A stretch of 64,000 bases of DNA from the NCBI RefSeq assembly GCF_013184525.1, contig NZ_JAAOIZ010000007.1, positions 1 to 64,000 of the forward strand, given 5' to 3'. Position numbers and translations under genes: made by a program. Of the stretch, positions 43,653 through 52,320 are shown piece by piece. Within the stretch, counting starts at the first letter, position 1. The number at the start of each line of letters is the position of its first letter. Source of the stretch: Chryseobacterium sp. LAM-KRS1 (GTDB lineage Bacteria; Bacteroidota; Bacteroidia; Flavobacteriales; Weeksellaceae). Under the pieces are notes generated by a model that saw only the letters and a list, made by a program, of their open reading frames with translations, searched no databases and had not been told where the DNA came from.

Positions 43653-44951
43653 ATGGAAAAAGAAATTTTAGATAATATAGAGCTTCGTTCGGAAAGTGTT
43701 CAGGATATTCTTACAAGACCGCCCCATTGGATGATACGCTGGGGAAACACCATCATATTTATTATCCTTATCCTCATTTTAATTATGAGTTATATAATAA
43801 AATATCCTGAGTTTGTGTCAGCTCCTATTGTGGTTACTTCCCAAAACCCACCTGAAAAATTAGAGGCCAGAACAAATTCTAAAATTGAAAAAATTTTTAT
43901 CAAGGACCATCAGGAGGTTAAGAAAAATGATGTCCTTATGGTTATGCAGTCTGCTGCCAATTATAAAGATGTTCTTGCTCTGAAAAAAATCATCGACTCT
44001 CTTTCTCCTACTCACTTAGCTTCCTTTCCTATAAATGAAACGTCTCATTATAAATTAGGAGAGCTTCAGGGAGATTATAACAATTTTGCAAAAGCATTTC
44101 AGGATCAGGAATTATTTACAAGACTTCAGCCCTACGCTCCTGAAAATCTTGCTGCTAACCAAAGTATTTCTGAATACAGGGTAAGGATTGCCACGACAAA
44201 ACAACAAAAGAAACTTGAACAAGCTAAATATGAGCTTACAAAAAAAAGCTATCAAAGATCACAGGAACTTTTTAACCAGGGAGTCATCGCTTCCGTAGAA
44301 CTTGAAGGGGAAAAAATAAAATACATCCAGGCTCAACAAAATCTGGAAAATATTACCATTTCTTTATCTCAAATGGAAGAAGCAATATCCAACCTTAACA
44401 AAACTAAAAGCGGGACTGCTATCAATACGGAAAAGGATAAAATTAATTACTCTTCACAATGCCTGCAATTGTTTGAGCAATTAAGAAAATCGATGAAACA
44501 GTGGGAGCAGAACTTCCTTGTTATTTCTTCTACAGATGGTATTGCCAGCTTTCAGCAATTCTTTGGAGAAAACCAATTTGTAAAAACAGGGGATGCGATC
44601 TTATCTATATTACCTCGGAATAAAGAGAATTTAGTTGGAAGAATGTATGTCCCTCCTACTAACTCTGGAAAAATTGCTCCCGGAGAAAAGGTTTTGATCA
44701 AACTGGATAATTACAGGTTTCAGGAGTATGGTATTGTAGAAGGTAAAGTACAGAATATCTCTCTCTCTGCCGATGAAAAGGGAAATTACTACGTAGATGT
44801 TCTACTTCCTAAAGGCTTAAAAACATCATATAACAGAAATCTCACATTTGATAAAGAGCTTAGAGGTAATGCTGATATTGTTACTCAGGATCTAAGACTC
44901 ATTGAAAGATTTTTCTATCAAATCAGAAAACTATTGGGATATCAAAGCTAA
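43653..44951 (+). CDS. HlyD family periplasmic adaptor protein
   Basis: This membrane-fusion protein of 432 residues has a single N-terminal membrane segment (about 30-50, WGNTIIFIILILILIMSYII). A lipoyl-like half follows (LEARTNSKIEKIFIKDHQEV), then a coiled-coil hairpin (about 160-260) and a beta-barrel C-terminal domain (LVGRMYVPPTNSGKIAPGEK). It links the C39 ABC exporter at 41136 to an outer-membrane channel. No TolC-like gene is present in the window, so the outer channel must be encoded elsewhere. Confidence 0.92.
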   Translation: MEKEILDNIELRSESVQDILTRPPHWMIRWGNTIIFIILILILIMSYIIKYPEFVSAPIVVTSQNPPEKLEARTNSKIEKIFIKDHQEVKKNDVLMVMQSAANYKDVLALKKIIDSLSPTHLASFPINETSHYKLGELQGDYNNFAKAFQDQELFTRLQPYAPENLAANQSISEYRVRIATTKQQKKLEQAKYELTKKSYQRSQELFNQGVIASVELEGEKIKYIQAQQNLENITISLSQMEEAISNLNKTKSGTAINTEKDKINYSSQCLQLFEQLRKSMKQWEQNFLVISSTDGIASFQQFFGENQFVKTGDAILSILPRNKENLVGRMYVPPTNSGKIAPGEKVLIKLDNYRFQEYGIVEGKVQNISLSADEKGNYYVDVLLPKGLKTSYNRNLTFDKELRGNADIVTQDLRLIERFFYQIRKLLGYQS

Positions 44952-44972
44952 TAGAGCCAAATCACAATATAT

Positions 44973-45001
44973 AAAACCCACAACTAATAGTTGTGGGTTT
45001 T
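44973..45001 (+). terminator. Terminator of the rightward RiPP operon
   Basis: A perfect 13-bp stem (44973-44985 with 44989-45001) closes an AAT loop 21 bases past the HlyD stop and ends in T residues. From here to the tRNA (45002-45229) no gene is seen in either direction. Confidence 0.88.
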
Positions 45002-45229
45002 TATATAATCTTACAATAGTAATCACATATCAATAGTAATGTTTATCACATAATCATATGCACGTCAATTGTGTTATTTAGCCATAACTAGTTCATAAAA
45101 ACATTTTATATATAAACGCTTACAAAATTCTTTTTATACGGCTTAATTGAGATTTATTCTAAGAAAACTACGGAGATTCGGAACCAAGAATGAGAATAAA
45201 TATTAATGGGTATCATCTTTTAAAACAAA

Positions 45230-45259
45230 AAAGGAAAAGTAATAATTTACTTTTCCTTT
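45230..45259 (-). terminator. Terminator of the tRNA-Met gene
   Basis: A perfect 13-bp stem (45230-45242 with 45247-45259) with a TAAT loop lies directly downstream of the tRNA and is followed on the minus strand by a T run. Confidence 0.85.
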
Positions 45260-45265
45260 CTATAG

Positions 45266-45339
45266 TAGCGAAGACGGGAATTGAACCCGTGACCTCAGGG
45301 TTATGAATCCTGCGCTCTAACCAACTGAGCTACCTCGCC
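45266..45339 (-). tRNA. tRNA-Met (CAT anticodon)
   Basis: On the minus strand a 74-base cloverleaf begins GGCGAGGTAGCTCAGTTGG and has the anticodon CAT in the loop TTCATAA. The acceptor stem pairs 7 bp including two G-T pairs. The T arm is CGGGTTCAATTCCCG, and the discriminator base is A at 45266. The CCA end is not encoded. The CAT anticodon could also belong to a tRNA-Ile2, but the body looks like the usual elongator Met tRNA of Bacteroidota. Confidence 0.93.
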
Positions 45340-45351
45340 TTTTTGGTGGTG

Positions 45352-45381
45352 CAAATATATAAAATATTTCTAAACCTCCAA
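45352..45381 (-). promoter_or_regulatory. Promoter of the tRNA-Met gene
   Basis: TTG (45379-45381), a 19-base spacer and TATATTTG (45352-45359) on the minus strand match the Bacteroidota consensus exactly. The predicted start near 45345 is about 6 bases before the mature tRNA. The upstream element lies 3 bases beyond the end of the TlpA-like gene. Confidence 0.8.
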
Positions 45382-45383
45382 AA

Positions 45384-46670
45384 TTATTTTAGCTTAAAAA
45401 ACTCCAAAACATCGGCAACATGGTCTGGTTTATTGATTATCTTATTGTTAGCATCTAAAATAAAATAAGTCGGAGTTGCATGAATATTATAAGTTTCACT
45501 ATAACTACTATTCCATCCTCTTAGCTCGGAATCATTAATCCAAGGAAACGCGGTAATTCTTTTATTGTAAGAGTCTTTATCTACATCCAAAGAAAGCCCA
45601 ATTACCTGAACATTCTTCGCTTTTAAATCATTATATTTCTCCAAAAGTTTTGGCAATTCAGTTTCACAATGAGAGCATGTGGAAGACCAGAAAACAATGA
45701 TTTTCTTATCTGCTTTTACATCATAAATAGACTTGGCATTTGTATTAACCGGAGCCTGGAATTTATAATTAGGAAAAGTTGCACCAATCTGTACATTGGC
45801 ATTTGCCTTAAGCGTTGATGCTAACCTGTCTGTAATCGTACATTTGAGATCTTTAGCCTGATCAAGATATTTTTTCTTTAAATCAGCCATTTCATACACA
45901 TCAAAAATGTCAATCAATTCGGATAATACCGTTTGACCCCGTGGTGTTTCCACCTTTAACCGATCAAGTAATTTATCTACAGAAGCTCCAACATTGCTGT
46001 TTCCACCAGAATTAAGATAAGATACCAATACAGGTCTCAACAATGATGATGTCTCAAGCATATCATTAGACTTATCAATAAAATTGATTATTTCTTCCTG
46101 TGATACCTTTTTATTAGGGTCATTAATTAAAAATTTACTATAGTTTGTATTATAGTAATAAATAAACGGATGGTCCGTGGAGTTCACTTCTCCAAGGCCT
46201 CCTGATAATCTTGATATTTCTACTTTCAGAGCTTTTCCAAAATCTGTATTATCTTTATAGTATTCTTTAATCTGTGCTAATGCCGGTAATATAAGCTCTT
46301 TTTTCTGAGAACCTTCTTGTTGTTTACTCATTAAACTATTCGACTCATCCTGGTAAATAACATCTTTAATCTTATTACCCTGAGTATCTAATTTAATGTT
46401 TACATTCTTATTTTCTGATATGAAATTGAATGTATTATTGGTAGTAGGAAAATACATTTTCATCATACCAACATAGTTCTGCGGATATTTAAAAGTCCAT
46501 ACATTATTCTTACTCTGCTCTTTTGTAAAAATAACATCTTTGGAACCATTTAATGTATATAGAATTGCATCTTGATCTTTAAAATCAGCCGGTGCCTGAA
46601 CGGTAATTGTGAATTGTGCCTGTAAAGAAAAAGCAGATAAAACTGCTGATAATACAAATATCTTTTTCAT
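45384..46670 (-). CDS. TlpA-like periplasmic thioredoxin protein
   Basis: This exported protein of 428 residues has a signal peptide (MKKIFVLSAVLSAFSLQAQ). The N-terminal region of about 290 residues is not assigned to a known family; its start is DUF4369-like in character. A C-terminal TlpA/thioredoxin domain (about 295-428) has the redox motif WSSTCSHCETELPKL and the cis-Pro motif IHATPTYFIL. It probably reduces or isomerises disulfides at the cell envelope, and its partner is unknown. The gene ends 3 bases before the tRNA promoter. Confidence 0.85.
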   Translation of the reverse strand: MKKIFVLSAVLSAFSLQAQFTITVQAPADFKDQDAILYTLNGSKDVIFTKEQSKNNVWTFKYPQNYVGMMKMYFPTTNNTFNFISENKNVNIKLDTQGNKIKDVIYQDESNSLMSKQQEGSQKKELILPALAQIKEYYKDNTDFGKALKVEISRLSGGLGEVNSTDHPFIYYYNTNYSKFLINDPNKKVSQEEIINFIDKSNDMLETSSLLRPVLVSYLNSGGNSNVGASVDKLLDRLKVETPRGQTVLSELIDIFDVYEMADLKKKYLDQAKDLKCTITDRLASTLKANANVQIGATFPNYKFQAPVNTNAKSIYDVKADKKIIVFWSSTCSHCETELPKLLEKYNDLKAKNVQVIGLSLDVDKDSYNKRITAFPWINDSELRGWNSSYSETYNIHATPTYFILDANNKIINKPDHVADVLEFFKLK

Positions 46671-46684
46671 AATGTAAAAATAAA

Positions 46685-46712
46685 AAAACTCTCTGATTAA
46701 TCAGAGAGTTTT
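46685..46712 (-). terminator. Terminator after the Pro/Gly-rich small gene
   Basis: A 12-bp stem (46685-46696 with 46701-46712) with a TTAA loop lies 20 bases past the stop at 46732. It precedes the start of the TlpA-like gene, which therefore has its own promoter. Confidence 0.85.
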
Positions 46713-46731
46713 CAATATTTTAATTAAATTT

Positions 46732-46956
46732 TTATATTTTTTGACCCTTATATTTTCTTGTAAAAAATACAATAAATGCTACTGCGACTATTGATAGTAA
46801 ATAAATATACATATCAATTGGCACTGAATCTCCACCGGGGCCAGTAGGAGGTCCACCTGGCTCAGGAGGTTGTCCTCCAGGGCCCGTTCCTTGTGCATTC
46901 AATACACAAAAAACAAAAATAAAAAGACTATATAATAGTTTATTTAAAGCTTTCAT
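46732..46956 (-). CDS. Small Pro/Gly-rich membrane protein
   Basis: This protein of 74 residues has a signal peptide (ending near VLNAQG), a Pro/Gly-rich stretch (TGPGGQPPEPGGPPTGPGG), a membrane segment (MYIYLLSIVAVAFIVFF) and a basic tail RKYKGQKI. The order of a Pro-rich stretch, a hydrophobic helix and a basic end resembles small sorting-signal proteins often found next to T9SS cargo in Chryseobacterium. It lies 5 bases after the T9SS protein gene, so the two are an operon. The function is unknown; an anchoring or sorting role is an inference. Confidence 0.72.
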   Translation of the reverse strand: MKALNKLLYSLFIFVFCVLNAQGTGPGGQPPEPGGPPTGPGGDSVPIDMYIYLLSIVAVAFIVFFTRKYKGQKI

Positions 46957-46961
46957 ATATT

Positions 46962-48965
46962 TTATTTTAAGATTTTAGTGTTAACAGTTTCTCCCTTATC
47001 TGAAACAATTTTTACTACATAAGAGTTTTTAATAGAATTGTTTAATTCAATTACAAAATCTGCAGAAGTATTTACTGCTTTTTTAGAGATTACCAGTTTA
47101 CCACTCATATCATAAACTTCAATATCTGCTTTCTTCCAATCCGGATCAAATCTTACAATATAATTTGTAATATCCGGGTTATAAACTACTTTAGTTCTTG
47201 ATGAAGGCTTCACTGCTGCTCCATCCATTGCAAGATTTCTTGCTGTTGAGGCCTCAGGTGCACCATAATATAAACTGTACTCAGTTCCTTTGGCAGGAAT
47301 TATATCTCCTTGTTTTGCTTCAGTTACTTCTCCGTTTGGAGCTTTGTAATAGAAACCTGTACCTGAAGATAATTGGTGTGTCCCCTTACTTACCAATTCA
47401 GCATTCTCTCTAATTTCAAATTTAAAAGATTTTATATTAGAACTGTAAGTTGCTAACATCACATTTTTTCCTTTAAAATCATTTTCATTGGCTTCATTGA
47501 TACGTAACCAATACTTTGAAGTATAATCATTATCATAACCTCCAGCCTTATTTTCTTCAAAAGTACCCACAACATCTGCTGTTGATGCAGCATACTGTGT
47601 TTTAGCAGCTGCTGAATGTCCAGTAGTTGCATTTGGATAAACCACATAATAAGTTTTACCAATTTCTACACCATTAGCATCAAGAGCAATAATTCCTAAT
47701 TGCTTTACAGTGCCTTGACTCATGCTACCTGCAGCACTTCTGCTTGCATTAACATTATAATCAGTATTCGCTGCTCTGCTATAATAATTAAACCTCCTAA
47801 GATTGCCAAAGTTTAGAACATCCGTATTATTATTGTTATTAAGCTTAATCGTAAAAGTTCCAAATGGTCTGATCATCAAATAATCAACATCCCCTGTTGG
47901 AACACCAGCATTAAACGTAACCGATTTATAACCTCCGGTAGTTGTTCCACCTTGATTATTTACAACCCCGGAAACATCAAGTACTACACCATATATATTA
48001 CTAAGGTTTACTCCGTCACCATTAGCAGCCGGTTCGTTATATGCAATTTTTGATAAGTCAAGGTTGGTTAGGAATGGATTACCAAATTGATACATGTTTC
48101 TAGCATAATTACCTGTCCACAATGCTCCACCTGAAGGAATTTCGAATGGGTCATATGCATAGGTATTGTATTTTTCTCTAAATGAATTTAGATTATTTCC
48201 ACCTGCCCCAAAGTTGATTCCAGCTCCAGCATTTTGTAATGTAACACTAGTTCCAATAACTCCTGTTGCAATATCACTCACAGGTCGCCCTTTTACGGTA
48301 CGTGTAATAGAACTAACATCTAAGCCGGCTCCACCTAATGCCCAATAAGAATAGGTAGGTGCTGCATCACCAAACTTGTAAATACCATTGATCGGTGATA
48401 AATGAACAAACTGTACCGTATTGTTATTCCAATACAGGATATCATTCTTTGATTTTCTTACTGTTGTGAATGTTTTACCAAATTCAGCATTTAAAGTAGC
48501 TGGAGTTTTAAAATAGAACGGCATCCCAATTTGTTGATAATCACCCTGACGAACTTGTCTGAATTCCTGATCTACAATTCCAGTAATGTTTGCTTGTGGA
48601 ATACCTGTGATGAATAATTGTCCGTAAGTATAAACGGGAGTAGCAGTAGAGCTATTGGTATTAACAGATGCATAAGCCGTAGGCTCATTAAGTTTGTTAA
48701 TAAAATTACCTCCGCCGTTTGCTTCTGTCTTATCAGCATTTGACGCATCAATCGTCTTGACAAGATCAGTTGCTGTACCAGAAACCATAAAGTTTCCATG
48801 GTTTTCTATAGTACCATTAGCTTTCATTTGTAAACCTCCCCCGCTATAAACTAGGGTACCTTTACTTACATACATATTAGCATTAGCGTCTACGTGACAT
48901 AATATCTGCGCCTGAACAGAATAACTAATTGCTAAAAGACCTATAGCAAATAAACTTTTTCTCAT
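46962..48965 (-). CDS. Secreted T9SS cargo protein
   Basis: This 667-residue exported protein has a signal peptide (about 1-19). The mature start CHVDANANMYVSKGTLVYSG and the MKANGTIENHGNF block belong to a family of Bacteroidota proteins with this N-terminal region. The C-terminus from about 590 (TKVVYNPDITNYIVRFDP... DIEVYDMSGKLVISKK) is a divergent T9SS type A sorting tail. It is rich in Asn, Gly and Thr, as surface adhesin-like proteins are, and its precise function is not recognised. A -7 element TACCTTTG lies at 49007-49014, 42 bases before the start. The small membrane protein gene follows by 5 bases. Confidence 0.8.
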   Translation of the reverse strand: MRKSLFAIGLLAISYSVQAQILCHVDANANMYVSKGTLVYSGGGLQMKANGTIENHGNFMVSGTATDLVKTIDASNADKTEANGGGNFINKLNEPTAYASVNTNSSTATPVYTYGQLFITGIPQANITGIVDQEFRQVRQGDYQQIGMPFYFKTPATLNAEFGKTFTTVRKSKNDILYWNNNTVQFVHLSPINGIYKFGDAAPTYSYWALGGAGLDVSSITRTVKGRPVSDIATGVIGTSVTLQNAGAGINFGAGGNNLNSFREKYNTYAYDPFEIPSGGALWTGNYARNMYQFGNPFLTNLDLSKIAYNEPAANGDGVNLSNIYGVVLDVSGVVNNQGGTTTGGYKSVTFNAGVPTGDVDYLMIRPFGTFTIKLNNNNNTDVLNFGNLRRFNYYSRAANTDYNVNASRSAAGSMSQGTVKQLGIIALDANGVEIGKTYYVVYPNATTGHSAAAKTQYAASTADVVGTFEENKAGGYDNDYTSKYWLRINEANENDFKGKNVMLATYSSNIKSFKFEIRENAELVSKGTHQLSSGTGFYYKAPNGEVTEAKQGDIIPAKGTEYSLYYGAPEASTARNLAMDGAAVKPSSRTKVVYNPDITNYIVRFDPDWKKADIEVYDMSGKLVISKKAVNTSADFVIELNNSIKNSYVVKIVSDKGETVNTKILK

Positions 48966-49043
48966 TGTATAAATTATTTGTGTGTGTTATAATACAATCT
49001 CACCCGCAAAGGTATGATTTTTTTCATAATAAAAAAATTATTT

Positions 49044-50231
49044 TTATTTATTAACAATAATATTATCTTCAGTTAATACTATTTTCTTTTCCTCACCTAT
49101 TGCAAACATGTAGTCTTCCAAGACTTTTTCGGTAGTTCCCCTAAGTCCTCTGGCTCCCAATCCTTTATCAAGGGTTTCCTCCACGATCTTTTCAATAGCA
49201 CCATCCGTAAATACCAATTCTGTGCCATCCATTTTAAAAAGCTCAATAAACTGATTGACGATTGAATTTTTGGGCTCTTTCATGATACGTACCATCGTTT
49301 CTTTTGTTAGTTTTTCGAGGTATGTAATGATTGGAAATCTTCCCAAAAGTTCGGGAATTAATCCGAAAGAACGGAGATCTATTGCATTAATATTTGTTAA
49401 TACATATTCATCTTCATCTACATTATTTATCTTTTCAGCACTGAAACCTATTGCCTGTTTGTTCATTCTTCTCTCGATAATTTCCTTTATACCATCAAAA
49501 GCACCACCAGCAATAAATAGTATGTTTTGGGTATTAACCTGGATATATTTCTGATCCGGATGTTTTCTTCCTCCTTGTGGTGGAACATTTACAATACTTC
49601 CCTCAAGCAATTTTAAAAGCCCCTGCTGAACACCTTCCCCAGAAACATCTCTGGTAATACTTGGATTATCAGATTTTCTGGCAATCTTGTCTATTTCGTC
49701 AATAAATACAATTCCTTTTTCAGCTTTTTCCACATCATAATCTGCAACCATAAGAAGTCTTGAAAGAATACTTTCAACGTCTTCTCCTACATATCCGGCC
49801 TCGGTTAAAATCGTAGCATCTACTATACAAAAAGGAACATTAAGTTCTCTTGCTATAGTCTTGGCCAGCAAAGTTTTTCCGGTTCCTGTTTCACCGATCA
49901 TGATAATATTGGACTTTTCAAGCTCTACTTCTCTATTTTCATCCTGTGCATGAAGCAATCTTTTATAATGATTGTATACAGCAATCGAAAGTTGTTTTTT
50001 TGCCTGATCCTGTCCGATCACATATTGGTTAAGGAACTCTTTAATCTCCTTTGGTTTTTTTAGCGTATCTATATTTTCCGCAGGTGAAAATTCAGTTTTA
50101 GTAGCACTGTCTTTTACAATCGCATGAGCTTGTTCTATACAGTTTTCACAGATAAAGCCATTCTGACCAGAAATAAGCATCTGCACTTCATTTCTTTTTC
50201 TGCCACAAAAAGAACATTGGTTTGAATTCAT
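49044..50231 (-). CDS. clpX: ATP-dependent Clp protease ATP-binding subunit ClpX
   Basis: This AAA+ unfoldase of 395 residues feeds substrates to the ClpP protease. The N-terminal C4 zinc finger is formed by Cys6, Cys9, Cys28 and Cys31. Walker A is GETGTGKT at 113-120; Walker B is GIVFIDEIDK. The pore loop has GYVGEDV, and sensor 2 is in GARGLRG. The length is normal. It stands as its own gene, with the terminator of the preceding HIT gene upstream (50260-50289). No clpP gene is in the window. Confidence 0.98.
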   Translation of the reverse strand: MNSNQCSFCGRKRNEVQMLISGQNGFICENCIEQAHAIVKDSATKTEFSPAENIDTLKKPKEIKEFLNQYVIGQDQAKKQLSIAVYNHYKRLLHAQDENREVELEKSNIIMIGETGTGKTLLAKTIARELNVPFCIVDATILTEAGYVGEDVESILSRLLMVADYDVEKAEKGIVFIDEIDKIARKSDNPSITRDVSGEGVQQGLLKLLEGSIVNVPPQGGRKHPDQKYIQVNTQNILFIAGGAFDGIKEIIERRMNKQAIGFSAEKINNVDEDEYVLTNINAIDLRSFGLIPELLGRFPIITYLEKLTKETMVRIMKEPKNSIVNQFIELFKMDGTELVFTDGAIEKIVEETLDKGLGARGLRGTTEKVLEDYMFAIGEEKKIVLTEDNIIVNK

Positions 50232-50259
50232 ACTATTTATATAATATATATGTTAAAGA

Positions 50260-50289
50260 AAATCGTAAAAAATTTCTTTTTTACGATTT
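50260..50289 (-). terminator. Terminator after the HIT gene
   Basis: A 13-bp stem (50260-50272 with 50277-50289) with a TTTC loop lies 10 bases past the HIT gene stop. It separates greA and the HIT gene from clpX. Confidence 0.8.
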
Positions 50290-50298
50290 CTTGATTTT

Positions 50299-50688
50299 TT
50301 AAGAATTAATAATTGATTTTTGAATTTCGGTATACTCTTCATCCGTTAATTTCAGTCTCTCATTTTTAAAATTCATATCTTCCACTGTATTGAGTGGTAT
50401 TAAATGAATATGTGCATGAGGAACTTCCAGGCCTACCACTGCAATCCCTACTCTAATACAAGGAATTGCTTTTTTAATCTGCTTGGCAACTTTTTGTGAA
50501 AATCCCCAAAGGTTTTTATACTCCTCGCTTTCCAGATCAAAGATCAGATCCACTTCTTTTTTAGGGACTATTAATGTATGTCCTTTAACTAAGGGCATTG
50601 CATCTAAAAACGCAACGAAATTTTCATCCTCTGCGATTTTGTAGGAAGGAATTTCGCCATTAATGATTTTTGTGAATATAGTACTCAT
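50299..50688 (-). CDS. HIT family nucleotide hydrolase
   Basis: This is a cytoplasmic protein of 129 residues. The histidine triad is VPHAHIHLIP (His91, His93 and His95), and the N-terminal STIFTKIINGEIPSYKIAED is the Hint-type start. HIT proteins hydrolyse nucleoside phosphoramidates such as AMP-lysine. The start MSTIF at 50688 is preferred to three extra codons upstream. It lies 50 bases downstream of greA and may be cotranscribed. Confidence 0.93.
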   Translation of the reverse strand: MSTIFTKIINGEIPSYKIAEDENFVAFLDAMPLVKGHTLIVPKKEVDLIFDLESEEYKNLWGFSQKVAKQIKKAIPCIRVGIAVVGLEVPHAHIHLIPLNTVEDMNFKNERLKLTDEEYTEIQKSIINS

Positions 50689-50737
50689 ATGCATCAAAAA
50701 ATTTACTTCAGAGAATTATACATGTATTAATTTATCC

Positions 50738-51208
50738 TTATAGGGTAATTTCAAGTACTTCAAAAGATAATTTATTTCCGTTCGGTAAAACAATCTCTGC
50801 GGTCTCTCCCACAACTTTACCTAGCAAACCTTTTGCAATAGGTGTATTTACAGAGATCTTGCCGCTTTTAAGGTCGCTCTCATTATCAGGAACTAAAGTA
50901 AATATCTGTTGTTGTTGCGTTGCATTATTTTTTAGTTTCACAGTTGTTAAAATGGAAACTTTTGAAGTATCTAGCTGACTTTCATCTATTATTTTAGACC
51001 CTGAAATAACATCTTTCAGTTTAGAAATTCTCATTTCAAGCATCCCCTGAGCTTCTTTTGCCGCATCATATTCTGCATTTTCAGACAAATCACCTTTGTC
51101 TCTAGCTTCTGCAATCTGTTGAGTAATTTTAGGTCTTTCTACAGTTTCCAACTGCTCAAGCTCGGCTTTCATTTTATCTAACCCCTCCTTTGTAACATAG
51201 CTTGCCAT
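50738..51208 (-). CDS. greA: Transcription elongation factor GreA
   Basis: GreA (156 residues) rescues backtracked RNA polymerase by promoting cleavage of the transcript 3' end. The N-terminal coiled coil (about 1-75, with the acidic tip in ARDKGDLSENAEYDAAKE) and the C-terminal FKBP-like domain (IVLPNGNKLSFEVLEI) are normal. The start MASYV at 51208 is preferred; a three-codon longer frame begins at 51217. Confidence 0.97.
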   Translation of the reverse strand: MASYVTKEGLDKMKAELEQLETVERPKITQQIAEARDKGDLSENAEYDAAKEAQGMLEMRISKLKDVISGSKIIDESQLDTSKVSILTTVKLKNNATQQQQIFTLVPDNESDLKSGKISVNTPIAKGLLGKVVGETAEIVLPNGNKLSFEVLEITL

Positions 51209-51317
51209 AATTTTCAAAATTTAGTTTTAGTATAAAAAAATAATCCGACATTTGCCGGACAATGTTTTCGTGTTGTAATCGTTTAATTTTTACAAATATA
51301 TAAAAATTTAAATTGAA

Positions 51318-51770
51318 ATGAAAAAAACTTTTTCAATCTTATTCTTTTCCACCTTACTGATAATCAGCAATATATCTGTTAATTCTTGCGGAAGTCGAGA
51401 AGACACGGTAAGCTGCTTTCCCAATACTCCAATTAACGTAACCTTGAACCTTAATTTAGCTGCATATAATAATTTGAACTATGTAGGTGGATGGATCTAT
51501 GTGGATGAGCAACAATCAGGAACACGGGGTTTAATTATTGTCCGTAGATCAGATAATCAGTTTATGGTATTTGATAGAAATGCACCTCATATATGCCCTG
51601 ATAATGATACTACACTTGAAGTAAAAGACAATATTAGTATCATTTGTCCAAAGGATAACGCTAAATGGATTTTACTTACCGGCCAACCTTCGTCAGGAAC
51701 AAATGTACCTCCGAAAACTTATCCTTACAATTATAATCCCAATACCAGAGTATTAAATGTTTATTATTAA
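51318..51770 (+). CDS. Lipoprotein with Rieske-like fold features
   Basis: This is an exported protein of 150 residues with a lipoprotein-like signal peptide (Cys near residue 24 in NSCGS). The mature part (LNYVGGWIYVDEQQSGTRGL, then FMVFDRNAPHICP and ICPKDNAKWILLTGQPSSG) resembles a small Rieske-type beta-sandwich family seen in Bacteroidota, but the metal-ligand motifs are degenerate: a CPxH/CP pair is only partly present. It may lack a cluster. It is followed 3 bases later by dtd, suggesting an operon. Function is unknown. Confidence 0.7.
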   Translation: MKKTFSILFFSTLLIISNISVNSCGSREDTVSCFPNTPINVTLNLNLAAYNNLNYVGGWIYVDEQQSGTRGLIIVRRSDNQFMVFDRNAPHICPDNDTTLEVKDNISIICPKDNAKWILLTGQPSSGTNVPPKTYPYNYNPNTRVLNVYY

Positions 51771-51773
51771 TTT

Positions 51774-52223
51774 ATGAAAGTTGTAATACAGAGAGTTTCA
51801 GAAGCTCATGTAAAAGTAGAAGAGAAAATCGTCGGCGAGATCAATAGTGGCTTTATGCTACTCATTGGAATTGATGAAAATGATGAGAAAGCAGATGCAG
51901 ATTGGCTCGTACAAAAAATATTGAACCTTAGAGTTTTTGCTGATGAAGATGATAAGCTCAATCTTTCATTAAAAGATATTTCAGGAGAAATCCTTTGTAT
52001 CAGCCAGTTTACGTTGATAGCTGATTATAAAAAGGGAAATCGTCCATCCTTTATTAAGGCAGCAAAACCCGATAAAGCAATTCCCCTTTTTGATTATTTC
52101 AAAGAAGAAATTGCAAAATCAGGACTAAAAACAGAATCCGGAATTTTTGGTGCAGACATGAAGGTTTCTTTAGTTAATGATGGTCCTGTCACTATTGTAA
52201 TGGATAGCCAAACAAAAATGTAA
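51774..52223 (+). CDS. dtd: D-aminoacyl-tRNA deacylase
   Basis: This cytoplasmic enzyme of 149 residues removes D-amino acids from mischarged tRNA and also edits glycine on tRNA-Ala. The family motifs are visible: MKVVIQRVSEAHVKVEEK at the N-terminus, CISQFTLIAD (the SQFTL motif), RPSF, and the C-terminal VNDGPVTIVMD (the GPVT motif). The ATG start lies 3 bases after the lipoprotein gene stop. Confidence 0.95.
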   Translation: MKVVIQRVSEAHVKVEEKIVGEINSGFMLLIGIDENDEKADADWLVQKILNLRVFADEDDKLNLSLKDISGEILCISQFTLIADYKKGNRPSFIKAAKPDKAIPLFDYFKEEIAKSGLKTESGIFGADMKVSLVNDGPVTIVMDSQTKM

Positions 52224-52266
52224 GACACTTTATATCAATACATTAAATTATATTTAATCCCAAATA

Positions 52267-52299
52267 AAAAAGGTCCTTCAAAATTTGAAAGACCTTTTT
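52267..52299. terminator. Bidirectional terminator between dtd and the lipoprotein gene
   Basis: Two 16-base arms (52267-52282 and 52284-52299) pair with one mismatch and are flanked by A and T tracts. It lies between convergent genes and can serve both. Confidence 0.75.
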
Positions 52300-52320
52300 C
52301 CTAATAAACTTTTATAAAAA

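Noticed and set aside
25283..44951. Mobile-element origin of the RiPP locus
   Set aside because: No integrase, transposase, attachment-site repeats or tRNA boundary at the edges; tRNA-Met at 45266 is downstream but has no visible direct repeat on the other side. Strong A+T richness alone is not sufficient evidence.
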